From an uncultured Candidatus Woesearchaeota archaeon (lineage in GTDB: Archaea > Nanobdellota > Nanobdellia > Woesearchaeales > GW2011-AR9), in NCBI GenBank assembly GCA_902529885.1, contig CABZYC010000003.1, positions 1 to 50,083 of the forward strand: a DNA stretch of 50,083 bases, in the 5' to 3' direction. Position 1 is the first letter of the stretch. Each line of letters begins with the position of its first letter. The position numbers and the translations under genes are program-made. The notes beneath the pieces are model-generated. The model ran no database searches. It was not told the origin of the DNA and saw nothing but the letters and a program-made list of their open reading frames with translations. Shown piece after piece: positions 1 through 7,848 of the stretch.

Positions 1-1
1 A

Positions 2-2215
2 GGCGACATTGGTTCTGGTAAAACAAGTATTTTGATGGCTATTGAATTCGCTTTATTTGGTGCGTCAAGAACAGACCTCCCTGCAGACTCATTGCTACAT
101 TCAAAAAGTAATAATGGGTCAGTGACATTAGATTTTGATTGTGACAAGAATTATATTATTAATAGACCATTACAACGTGTAAAAAATACAGTTAAACAAA
201 TGCCTGGGACCATACAATTCGATGGTACTGAACATAAACTTACTGCTACAGAAATGCGTAGCAAGATGTTAGAAGTATTAGGGTACCCTGAATCCCTATT
301 AACTAAAACTAAAAATGATCTGTTCCGCTACACAGTTTATTGTCCACAAGACCATATGCGAACAATATTAGAATCGCCAACAGAACAACGCCTAGAAATA
401 CTTAGAAAATTGTTTCACTTAGATAAGTATAAAAAAATAGTTGATAACACTGACATTTATTGTAAAGACGTACGGCCACAACTCAAAGTTTTATCAAGTA
501 CATTCCAAGATTTAAAAGAAAAAAGGCAAAGTGTAGAAAATATGCTTACAACCATTAATTCCGAACAAAAAAATCTTGACATAATCAAAAAAGAATATTC
601 GTTAATAGAATCAAAATGTGAAAAAAATCGTCAAGAACGAGAACTTATCAAAAAGATAGAACATCTTACCTTAGAATTTAATACCACACTCAAAATTAAC
701 AAACATAAAATTGAAGAATTACAAAAACTTTTCAAAAAAAATGAAATTTTAGCTAATAAGGTTGTACCAAATGTAATAAGCCTTCAGAATGAACTTTTAA
801 TACTTGACAAAAAAATTAAACAAGCATCATCATTTGATACAATGTTTGCTCACAAATATCAAGAATGGAAAATTAAACGAGATAATTCAAAAAAAATGTT
901 AGCGCAACCATTTAACGATATTACTGTACAATTAAAAAATAGGTTAGATGAACTTAACAAATATTCTATTGAAGAGGTTACCACAAACATAACAAGTATT
1001 ACTCAAAAAATAATGGTTGTTAAAGAAAAAATTGCAAGCAGTACAGCCTTAATTTGTGAACTTAATAATATGGTCGATAACTTGCAACATAATAATTGTA
1101 CATTTTGTGGCCAAGATATTACTAAAGATTACGCAGTGAAAAATGTTGAACAGAATAAACGAAAAATTAATGTTCAAAAATCAACAGTGGAAGTTCTGCA
1201 AAAATCGCTTGAACAACTTGAGAAAGATCGTACCATTAAATTGAAAGAGCAAGTGTTAGCAAAACAAGCAATAAAAGATGTCCCAACTATCAATAATCAA
1301 ATTGAACAAATTCTAAAACAAAAAATAGATAGAGATAATGCAAAAAAAATGTTACTTGAACCAGAACCTGCGTACATAAGTAAAACCAAAGAGTTAACCA
1401 CTCGTTACATTGAAATTCAAAAAAAATATCTTGAAGCTAAAGAAATGAGTGCTAAAATTGAAAGTGCTAAAAATGAACAAGAAACTATTTTACAACAAGA
1501 AAAAAAGTTAATAAAAGAAAATCAAGATATTCTCTCGAAAATTCAATCTTATAAAAAACCGGTTATTAACGAAGTTGAATTTGAAGAAGATGAAAATGAA
1601 TTAAAAAAGTTAGAAAAACAAAAGATAGAGTTTACAAGTTCTATTAAACATAAAAATGTGCAGTTTAAACTCCTTAATAATGATTTAAATAAAATGCTTG
1701 AACAAAAAAAGTCTTATGATACCCTCAAAGAACGACACGATTGGTTAACAGATACATTTACACCGCTCCTTAATCTTATTGAACGAGAACAGTTTGCTAA
1801 AATATACAGTGTGTGTAATGAATCATTCCAATACTGGTTCCAATACTTATTACGTAATAAAAATATGTATGCATGCCTTGACAATAGTTTTACACCATAC
1901 ATAGAGCAAGATACAGTCGTACCATTCAATTATCTTAGCGGAGGTGAACGGACTGCTACATCGCTTGCATACAGATTAGCATTATCAACAGTAATAAACC
2001 AACTACTTGATACAATCAAAACTAAAGGTTTGCTTATACTTGATGAGCCTACCGATGGTTTTAGTAATGAACAGATACAATCTTTAAACGAGTTATTAAA
2101 AGAGTTACCAGTAACCCAAATACTTTTAGTAAGCCACGATTTAGCCTTAGAATCAATGGTTAACAGAGTGTACCATATTAAAAAGCAAAATGGGTGCTCA
2201 CGAATAATCGAATAA
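2..2215 (+). CDS. rad50: DNA double-strand break repair ATPase Rad50 (5' end outside the window)
   Basis: SMC-like ATPase that works with Mre11 in processing DNA double-strand breaks. The reading frame is open from base 2 and the first visible residues are the Walker A loop (GDIGSGKTS), so only about 30-40 N-terminal residues are missing. Then come a first coiled-coil arm, a zinc hook CTFC (bases 1097-1108, about residue 366 of the visible part), a second coiled coil, the ABC signature LSGGERTA, Walker B (LLILDEPTDGF) and the His-switch LLVSHD. All ATPase motifs are intact. The TTG/ATG codons at 32-37 lie inside the Walker A region and are not the start. The 3' end overlaps convergently by 18 bases with polB. 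Mre11 would be expected upstream, outside the window. The gene is rich in Lys and Asn. Confidence 0.97.
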   Translation, partial: GDIGSGKTSILMAIEFALFGASRTDLPADSLLHSKSNNGSVTLDFDCDKNYIINRPLQRVKNTVKQMPGTIQFDGTEHKLTATEMRSKMLEVLGYPESLLTKTKNDLFRYTVYCPQDHMRTILESPTEQRLEILRKLFHLDKYKKIVDNTDIYCKDVRPQLKVLSSTFQDLKEKRQSVENMLTTINSEQKNLDIIKKEYSLIESKCEKNRQERELIKKIEHLTLEFNTTLKINKHKIEELQKLFKKNEILANKVVPNVISLQNELLILDKKIKQASSFDTMFAHKYQEWKIKRDNSKKMLAQPFNDITVQLKNRLDELNKYSIEEVTTNITSITQKIMVVKEKIASSTALICELNNMVDNLQHNNCTFCGQDITKDYAVKNVEQNKRKINVQKSTVEVLQKSLEQLEKDRTIKLKEQVLAKQAIKDVPTINNQIEQILKQKIDRDNAKKMLLEPEPAYISKTKELTTRYIEIQKKYLEAKEMSAKIESAKNEQETILQQEKKLIKENQDILSKIQSYKKPVINEVEFEEDENELKKLEKQKIEFTSSIKHKNVQFKLLNNDLNKMLEQKKSYDTLKERHDWLTDTFTPLLNLIEREQFAKIYSVCNESFQYWFQYLLRNKNMYACLDNSFTPYIEQDTVVPFNYLSGGERTATSLAYRLALSTVINQLLDTIKTKGLLILDEPTDGFSNEQIQSLNELLKELPVTQILLVSHDLALESMVNRVYHIKKQNGCSRIIE

Positions 2216-4297
2216 ACCTTGTTGCTTACTTTTTACTAACTTGATTAAAGGAGAGACTATTTTTAATAACTGTTTTTCAACATAGTAAGTTTTATCATAA
2301 TCTGTAGCAAAACGAAGGTCTTCTGCCCGATCACCAATCCTTCCTTTACCTGGACAAACAATGTACTCAATATTGTCGCCAACCCTTGTTTTAATTCCAC
2401 GTTCTTTATTTTTTGAATATACAGCAATATGAGGGGGCCGGACCTTATAATCCTGTGGCCTTTTTTTGAGCCTAGCACGTATGACCAAATCTTTTAATTC
2501 AACTTTTCCAGACTGTAACTTCTCAACTGCAGATTGCACAATATTTTCTGCATTTTTGTTGCCTTCAAGAATAGACGTTATTACATTATACTGTACTTCT
2601 CGAACAAAAGGACAATAGTTACGTCGAACATATTCAAACCCTACAATCTTTGGAGTGTCTGAGAGTAAAGCATACTTCTTTTTCGCGCCGCCACCCTGTC
2701 GACTTTCAACAAAAAGGCCTTTCTGAAAATAACCTTCACACTCAATCTCCATGATACCAGGTAAACTTTTATTAACGTTATCAACAAAATGTCCTGCTTG
2801 TTTTCTAGTATGTTTGTTTAGTGCAATCATGATACTGTCTGTATCACTATAAACAACTTTGAACCCTTCTTTTTCAGCAGCTTTTATCACCTTAGTAATA
2901 TAATATCGTGCATACGCAGTTATTGCACGAGCACACTCTCGGCTGTGCCACCGACTACGTAAAAAACCCATATACCCATAAAAACTGTTTGCTAACAATT
3001 TAAGTGCATAAATAAGTGAAGCACGAGCTTTATTTGGTGCAGTTTTCTGCTCTTTTTTTAGTTCTATCCGACGAAGTATTATACTCTCTAAAACAGTGGG
3101 GATAAACGTGAACGTATCATCAAAACATAAATTCTCGCCAGGTACACTCGCGCCTTTACCTAAACTTTCAAAACCAATATTATGACTAATAATAATAGTG
3201 GGATACAAACTTAAAAAATCGAATACAGCAATGTTGTCATACACACCAGGTACTGGTTCACGCACAAGTGCCCCAGGGACAGGTCCACGACTTTCAGTTT
3301 GAGGGATTAACGGAAATAATTGATCATACTCCTGAGCTTTGATATACAAATAAGCTTCAACAAGTTTACTAAAACTGCCGCGTACAAGAGTATCAAGATT
3401 GTATTGTAAAATATCACAAAAGGTAAACAAATTATCTTCAAAATGTTTATACAGGTCAAAAGTAATTTTGGCATCTTGTAAATTATATTTGATATACTCA
3501 TCAAATTTACCTTTCTCAAAAGCGGGTGCTAGCCCAGAAATATCAATATCATGCTTACCTGTATTAAGTATATATTTTGCTACATTATCTAAGCTATACT
3601 TGTCAAGCTTCCAACTGTTACCCAATAAATGTTTTACTGCTTTATACAAATCAACATGGATAGTATCACCAAAATCGATCTTATCCCTAAAACAATGATC
3701 AACATTATTCACAATACAACGGTCAACCAAATAAGGAAAATCAAAACGGTCACTGTTATACCCAATTATTATGTCATAATTACCCATTATTTTTTGGCAT
3801 ATAGCCAACATCGTTTTTTCGTCATTGTGCACAATAGCAGACTTAGCTTTTTTCCAGGTGTGAACCTCTGAAATATCATCACCATAATATCCAATACTTA
3901 TACAAGGATGACGCCTACTATTAAGCTCAAAATGTGGGGCATACACTTCAATGTCTATTGCTAGGACTCGAGGAGCAATATAAGGTTCACATAATTCCAA
4001 ATTTTCATCATAAGATTTGAAAGGCTGTATGTTATACTCACGCATAAACTTTTGTACTACAGGAACATCAGCTTCATAAGCATCAACCTCTGTGTTGGTT
4101 GTACGATGTTTGTAAACAGTGACTTTCTTACCTTTAAGCAACAAGGATTCTTTTCCATCAAAAGGTAAGTCATCTTGTTTTTCTTTAAAATAAACATATG
4201 GCACATAAGATTTTTTAATAGTCTTTGGCCCATTCTCATCACGGCCAGATAACAAGATATGACCTTCATTATACCGTATACTATAAACACTGATCAC
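2198..4297 (-). CDS. polB: Family B DNA-directed DNA polymerase
   Basis: Replicative or repair polymerase with 3'-5' proofreading. The exonuclease motifs are present: Exo I (AIDIEVY, about residues 113-119), Exo II (GYNSDRFDFPYL, 179-190) and Exo III (YNLQDAKITFD, 271-281). So are the polymerase motifs: A (DFLSLYPTII, 360-369), B (KLLANSFYGYMG, 433-444) and C (VYSDTDSI, 482-489), plus the KKKYALL thumb motif. At 699 residues it is shorter than the roughly 770-800 of most archaeal PolB3 enzymes, mainly at the N-terminus. The C-terminus ends QQGLFDYS, which resembles a PCNA-interacting (PIP) box. The start is GTG at 4297 and its GTGA overlaps the stop of the upstream HIT gene, implying coupled translation. 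It is the last gene of the leftward operon that contains rnhB and rnhC. Confidence 0.96.
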   Translation of the reverse strand: MISVYSIRYNEGHILLSGRDENGPKTIKKSYVPYVYFKEKQDDLPFDGKESLLLKGKKVTVYKHRTTNTEVDAYEADVPVVQKFMREYNIQPFKSYDENLELCEPYIAPRVLAIDIEVYAPHFELNSRRHPCISIGYYGDDISEVHTWKKAKSAIVHNDEKTMLAICQKIMGNYDIIIGYNSDRFDFPYLVDRCIVNNVDHCFRDKIDFGDTIHVDLYKAVKHLLGNSWKLDKYSLDNVAKYILNTGKHDIDISGLAPAFEKGKFDEYIKYNLQDAKITFDLYKHFEDNLFTFCDILQYNLDTLVRGSFSKLVEAYLYIKAQEYDQLFPLIPQTESRGPVPGALVREPVPGVYDNIAVFDFLSLYPTIIISHNIGFESLGKGASVPGENLCFDDTFTFIPTVLESIILRRIELKKEQKTAPNKARASLIYALKLLANSFYGYMGFLRSRWHSRECARAITAYARYYITKVIKAAEKEGFKVVYSDTDSIMIALNKHTRKQAGHFVDNVNKSLPGIMEIECEGYFQKGLFVESRQGGGAKKKYALLSDTPKIVGFEYVRRNYCPFVREVQYNVITSILEGNKNAENIVQSAVEKLQSGKVELKDLVIRARLKKRPQDYKVRPPHIAVYSKNKERGIKTRVGDNIEYIVCPGKGRIGDRAEDLRFATDYDKTYYVEKQLLKIVSPLIKLVKSKQQGLFDYS

Positions 4298-4782
4298 GGT
4301 CTTCTCCGAAGACTTTTTACTAAATAGTTGTCACCTTGTTTCTCTAACACAACTTCTGTATCACCTTGTTTCTTAATCTCTGGTTTTGGACCCGAACGTT
4401 CCATGTACCCTTTCAACGTTATCATTAAATCGTCTAATTGTTCGCTGCTTACTGCTAAAGGTTCCCAACTCAAAATGTCCTTGTGCACTGGTACAACCTC
4501 AATGTGGCCGTGTGCAACTGTTTGACCAGCTCCTAACCCTGAATTCACAAGTAGGTATGTTCCTTGCACAGGATACTTGTCAAACATTTTTCCAGCAGTG
4601 TCTAATGCTAAAGAAATAGTGTCAGCAATTATCTTATCATCAGAAAGTTCCATGATTGCAACATGTTTTTTAGGTGCGACGACAACGCTACCTTCAACCA
4701 CAGCAGAAGAAGCAATAATGGCATTAGCATGATCTGATTCCATGATGAACTCTTTTTTAGAATCACAGATCTCACAAGTCAT
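4294..4782 (-). CDS. HIT-family protein, second of a tandem pair (HxHxE active-site variant)
   Basis: Histidine-triad fold protein of 162 residues. HIT enzymes hydrolyse or transfer nucleoside phosphates (AMP-lysine, Ap4A, sugar nucleotides). The motif region reads AHGHIEVVPV, giving H91, H93 and E95. The central catalytic histidine is kept, but the third histidine of HxHxH is Glu; GalT and Ap4A phosphorylases have Gln there. The N-terminus has CxxC (MTCEIC), which may bind zinc together with an internal His. The start ATG overlaps the stop of the neighbouring HIT gene (ATGA) and the end overlaps polB by 4 bases. This arrangement suggests translation coupled with both. The substrate cannot be inferred; a nucleotidyl hydrolase or a structural partner of the upstream paralog are the main options. 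Confidence 0.88.
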   Translation of the reverse strand: MTCEICDSKKEFIMESDHANAIIASSAVVEGSVVVAPKKHVAIMELSDDKIIADTISLALDTAGKMFDKYPVQGTYLLVNSGLGAGQTVAHGHIEVVPVHKDILSWEPLAVSSEQLDDLMITLKGYMERSGPKPEIKKQGDTEVVLEKQGDNYLVKSLRRRP

Positions 4783-5390
4783 TTGAATAACCCCGCTATT
4801 TCGTCAAGGTCAACTTCACCAGTATCACCACTCTTCTCCACTGAAGAATCATCTTTAACACTACTTTCTCCAGCTTCAGCCTTAGTTTCTTTTTCGTCTA
4901 TTTCTGTAGAGTTGGAGTTAGAATTAGTCTTTTCTTCAACAATTGATTCTAATTCTTTTTCATCATTCTCAACATCTTGCTCAGTAGTGTTAAGATTATC
5001 AGCTATTAGAGAAGCATACTTCTGACGCGTGTCTGTGTCTACATGAACCGGTTCATGCTGTAACAAACCGTCACCTGTCTTTCGAGGAATTATGTGCACG
5101 GAAACGTGGGGTATACGCTGACCCGCAACAGCACCAGAACGTAATAGTGTAGTGGTACCATCACTCCTGAACACTTTTAATAAAATCTTACTTACTTTGG
5201 ATGCAACCTGGAAAAGGTGTGCAGCCAATTCTTTATCATTGTTTAAAATGTGAACATGTTTTTTAGGTATAACTAATGAATGTCCAACGGTCCCAGGTTG
5301 AATATCTAATGTTACAAGACATAAATCGTCTTCATAATACGTCTTACTTGGAATTTCCCCCTTCACTATTTTACAAAAAATGCAATCCAT
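4779..5390 (-). CDS. HIT-family protein, first of a tandem pair, lacking the central histidine, with an acidic tail
   Basis: A 203-residue HIT-fold protein starting MDCIFCKIVKGEIPS, which matches the classic N-terminal CxxC and strand of Hint-type HIT proteins. The triad reads IPHVSVHIIPRK, so H95-x-S97-x-H99: the middle histidine, the nucleophile in active HIT enzymes, is Ser. Residues from about 135 onward form a low-complexity Glu/Ser/Asn tail that ends in a short helix-like segment (DEIAGLFK). Its paralog immediately downstream keeps the middle histidine but loses the third, so the two defects are complementary. HIT proteins dimerise, so a heterodimer with one functional site is possible (inference). 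The gap to rnhC is 24 bases and the gene probably belongs to the same operon. Confidence 0.88.
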   Translation of the reverse strand: MDCIFCKIVKGEIPSKTYYEDDLCLVTLDIQPGTVGHSLVIPKKHVHILNNDKELAAHLFQVASKVSKILLKVFRSDGTTTLLRSGAVAGQRIPHVSVHIIPRKTGDGLLQHEPVHVDTDTRQKYASLIADNLNTTEQDVENDEKELESIVEEKTNSNSNSTEIDEKETKAEAGESSVKDDSSVEKSGDTGEVDLDEIAGLFK

Positions 5391-5414
5391 GATTTTTGTA
5401 TACCACTCACACTT

Positions 5415-6233
5415 TTAATGATTACGCAGGAAGCCTTGTACATTCTTAAAATGAAGTTTTACAAACAGTTTTGGATCATGACCACGCTCTAACAATTCCT
5501 GTAATGCCCATTGTACATGCGTGCTTCCTTTAGGAATCCTAAACCCTGCTTGACGACTCAGATTGTTTATTTGTTCTAAAGCAGCAGCACGAGCTAAAAC
5601 ACTTGCAGCTGCAACCTCTACATACTTTAATTCAGCTTTAGTTTCACGAATGTCACCAACTAAACAACCAGGATACTTGTCAACCACGTGTGTTCCTCCA
5701 CCTAAAGCCTTAGCAGTTTTTTCATGCAAAGTGTTCAGTACTTTGGTTACACCATTAAATTGGTTATATTCAGAAGGTGTTAAAGTAATAATGCTACATT
5801 CCACTTCTTGTTTAATACGTTGTGCAAGACCGATTATGTGTGAATCTTTTAGAAGTTTACTATCGGACACACCCAACTCCAATAACGTTCGCCTGGAAAC
5901 ATCGTTACCTTTGACAGCAGCAACAACTATGCCACCGAACGTGTCACCTTTCAAACTTTCATCAGTACCTATCACGTTCCCTAACTCTTTACGAAAATGA
6001 ATTTTTTCTTTAGCTTTAGCAATACCCGAACTTTCCATCTTGTGAACAGTACGTTCTGTGTCTTCACCCACTAATTGTATTGTACCAGTGTTATAAAAAG
6101 TTAAATGCTGTTTTGGTTTAGACCGTTTGAATCGTGCTTTTTCATACACAGTTTTAGTGTCTAAAGCAGTAAAATTTTCTTTTTCAACAAACCGATATAA
6201 CAATTCTGGGTCAGAACAGTGTAGTACAACCAT
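5415..6233 (-). CDS. rnhC: Ribonuclease HIII
   Basis: Removes RNA from RNA-DNA hybrids. The N-terminal ~75 residues resemble the TBP-like substrate-binding domain typical of RNase HIII (conserved pattern around LTFYNTGTIQLVG). The catalytic domain carries GTDESLKGDTFGG (D91, E92, D97), SDSKLLKD (around D124), HVVDKYPG (D185) and VAAASVLARAAAL; the last is the HIII-type version of the RNase HII AAASIIAK motif. I could not assign the fourth acidic ligand with certainty. Its length of 272 is slightly below the usual ~300. It lies 26 bases downstream of rnhB. RNase HIII is mainly bacterial and uncommon in archaea, so having both enzymes side by side is notable. Confidence 0.88.
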   Translation of the reverse strand: MVVLHCSDPELLYRFVEKENFTALDTKTVYEKARFKRSKPKQHLTFYNTGTIQLVGEDTERTVHKMESSGIAKAKEKIHFRKELGNVIGTDESLKGDTFGGIVVAAVKGNDVSRRTLLELGVSDSKLLKDSHIIGLAQRIKQEVECSIITLTPSEYNQFNGVTKVLNTLHEKTAKALGGGTHVVDKYPGCLVGDIRETKAELKYVEVAAASVLARAAALEQINNLSRQAGFRIPKGSTHVQWALQELLERGHDPKLFVKLHFKNVQGFLRNH

Positions 6234-6259
6234 GAATGTTAATTAACATGAAATTGTAC

Positions 6260-6841
6260 TTAAACATATTGATTTAATGTAGATTGACACAAATCTTTGT
6301 ACGGTTTCCAATGACGCCGGAAAATTTTTGGGTATTTGGCCCAATTTTTTTTTAAAAAATCCTGGGTTTTACTATCACTCAAATAACCACTACCACAATC
6401 AACACCATATCTCTTTTTCAGGTACGCTAACGTCTGGTCACGGTAAACTTTAGCAATTATGCTCGCGGCCGCCACACAATGATGTTCTTCAGCTTTATGT
6501 TGTACCACTAAATTACCTTCAACCAACTTAGACAATTGTGTTTTATACGCTTTAAGATTTATACTAGGACAGTCCACATAAGCAGTAGTAAACGAAAAAT
6601 GCGATAGCATAATAGAAGTAACCAAACACTCAATATCGTTCATGTTACCTTGTTCTAACACCCATACAGGTATGGACACCGCAACATGGGGTAAACAAAC
6701 TAATTTACTGAAAAGTTCATCACGCTGTTTTTTAGAGTAAAGTTTACTATCCTTCACAAGAAAACCTGGGTCAACACAAGCAGCCATTACAAGTGGCCCA
6801 ATAATACATCCTCGACCTGCTTCGTCAACGCCTACGTTCAT
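6260..6841 (-). CDS. rnhB: Ribonuclease HII
   Basis: Type 2 RNase H that removes RNA primers and misincorporated ribonucleotides. The protein opens with VGVDEAGRGCIIGPLV (catalytic D6 and E7), continues with DSKLYSKKQRDEL, AYVDCPS (D90) and VAAASIIAKVYRDQ (D134), so the DEDD set is complete. At 193 residues it is a compact version of the usual 200-230. The ATG overlaps the stop of the winged-helix gene (ATGA). It forms part of the run winged-helix, rnhB, rnhC, HIT, HIT, polB, a grouping that makes sense for DNA replication and repair. Confidence 0.95.
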   Translation of the reverse strand: MNVGVDEAGRGCIIGPLVMAACVDPGFLVKDSKLYSKKQRDELFSKLVCLPHVAVSIPVWVLEQGNMNDIECLVTSIMLSHFSFTTAYVDCPSINLKAYKTQLSKLVEGNLVVQHKAEEHHCVAAASIIAKVYRDQTLAYLKKRYGVDCGSGYLSDSKTQDFLKKNWAKYPKIFRRHWKPYKDLCQSTLNQYV

Positions 6842-7119
6842 AATCCGAAAGCTCGAGTGAAGTCTTGCATACGACGATATTCAGCAATAAATTCGTGACC
6901 TTGCACAGTCAAATGTACTTCCTTAAACGTTGACTTTTTTTTCTGTACGTCAACAACAGAAATCAGTTTTTTCTCAACAAGTTCAGTCATATAATTCTTC
7001 AATAATTTATGGCTTAAATTACTTTTGTACATTAACTGGGTTGGTCGTATTTTACCACCTTTATTTTGTACAGCTAACAAAATGTCGTGGATCAATTCCA
7101 ATCTTGACCTTCGAGTCAT
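6838..7119 (-). CDS. Winged-helix DNA-binding protein (ArnR1/HTH_45-like)
   Basis: A small, 93-residue basic protein. The pattern RRSRLELIHDILLAVQNKG, then a recognition-helix region (TQLMYKSNLSHKLLKNYMTEL) and a wing ending in TVQGHEFIAEYRRM, is that of the archaeal winged-helix family often annotated as HTH_45. Such proteins are usually transcription regulators. It is translationally coupled at both ends: its ATG overlaps the stop of the 7-TM gene and its stop overlaps rnhB. The pairing with a membrane protein could mean a sensor-regulator pair, but nothing in the sequence proves it. It may regulate its own operon. Confidence 0.85.
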   Translation of the reverse strand: MTRRSRLELIHDILLAVQNKGGKIRPTQLMYKSNLSHKLLKNYMTELVEKKLISVVDVQKKKSTFKEVHLTVQGHEFIAEYRRMQDFTRAFGL

Positions 7120-7817
7120 TTTACTACCTTCCTAAATATCTTAAATAACGTGTAATAAGCACACAACATTAAACATTCTGCAAACACATACAGGGTGTGG
7201 GTGTAAGGTACAATCGCATAACATGCGTGTGCAAGACAAAGTAAAAAAACGGCTGTCCCTAAAGCAGTGCCTGTACCATGGTTCAAATACTGTTTCCTAT
7301 AATTTATACTTGCACCTGCCAAAATAATTAAAGAAGTTATAGCATAAATTGGATAACTGTAAGTTGCAACCAAGGCTAACATAGCCAAAAATGATGCGAA
7401 TACTGCAAGCTGGATCACTTCATAGGTATTATCAAGACGATTACGGGATGGTTGACTCAAAAAGAATATCATTGACCAAGCACCAAGTAATAAAAGGAAA
7501 TGAGTGAAATAAACCAGTCGGTACAATAAGTTTACAGAGGGGATACTATTTGATATTGGTTCTAATAATACTGCAGTAACATCACGTACACTACTATAAT
7601 ACAAAATGCTGTTCAAAAAGAGTTTTGTCAATAAACTAAATACAACTAAAAGTAATGCCACTAAAAAGTAAAGGTGGCGACGGTCTGAACTAAGCTTGTA
7701 CACTTTACAGGCGTACGCACTCACTAAACAAACCATAAAAACGCTTAATATACTAAAAAGTATGTCTACCTCTTGAAACATAAGTGGAACTTCGAATAAA
7801 CGTAACATACAAAGCAT
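7116..7817 (-). CDS. Seven-transmembrane protein of unknown function
   Basis: A 233-residue protein with about seven hydrophobic segments (starting near residues 18, 50, 88, 128, 150, 180 and 208) separated by short loops and almost no soluble domain. I recognise no catalytic motif. The layout is reminiscent of 7-TM sensory domains. The ATG at 7817 is the first of three closely spaced Met codons (residues 1, 4 and 13), so the start is uncertain. An A/T-rich element at about 7827-7838 (minus strand) could be a TATA box placing this as first gene of the leftward operon. It overlaps the winged-helix gene by ATGA. Confidence 0.75.
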   Translation of the reverse strand: MLCMLRLFEVPLMFQEVDILFSILSVFMVCLVSAYACKVYKLSSDRRHLYFLVALLLVVFSLLTKLFLNSILYYSSVRDVTAVLLEPISNSIPSVNLLYRLVYFTHFLLLLGAWSMIFFLSQPSRNRLDNTYEVIQLAVFASFLAMLALVATYSYPIYAITSLIILAGASINYRKQYLNHGTGTALGTAVFLLCLAHACYAIVPYTHTLYVFAECLMLCAYYTLFKIFRKVVK

Positions 7818-7848
7818 TTACCTTGTTTATTTTAAAAGATTTATGTAC

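Noticed and set aside
32-37. TTG/ATG at 32-37 as the start of rad50
   Set aside because: The frame is open to the window edge and Walker A lies upstream of these codons; the true start is outside the window.
3399-3871. Plus-strand ORFs of 80-99 residues opposite polB
   Set aside because: They overlap well-supported polymerase exonuclease motifs on the other strand and encode no recognisable protein; they are antisense shadows.
5563-6000. 145-residue plus-strand ORF opposite rnhC
   Set aside because: It lies wholly within the RNase HIII catalytic domain on the opposite strand; no start context or homology.
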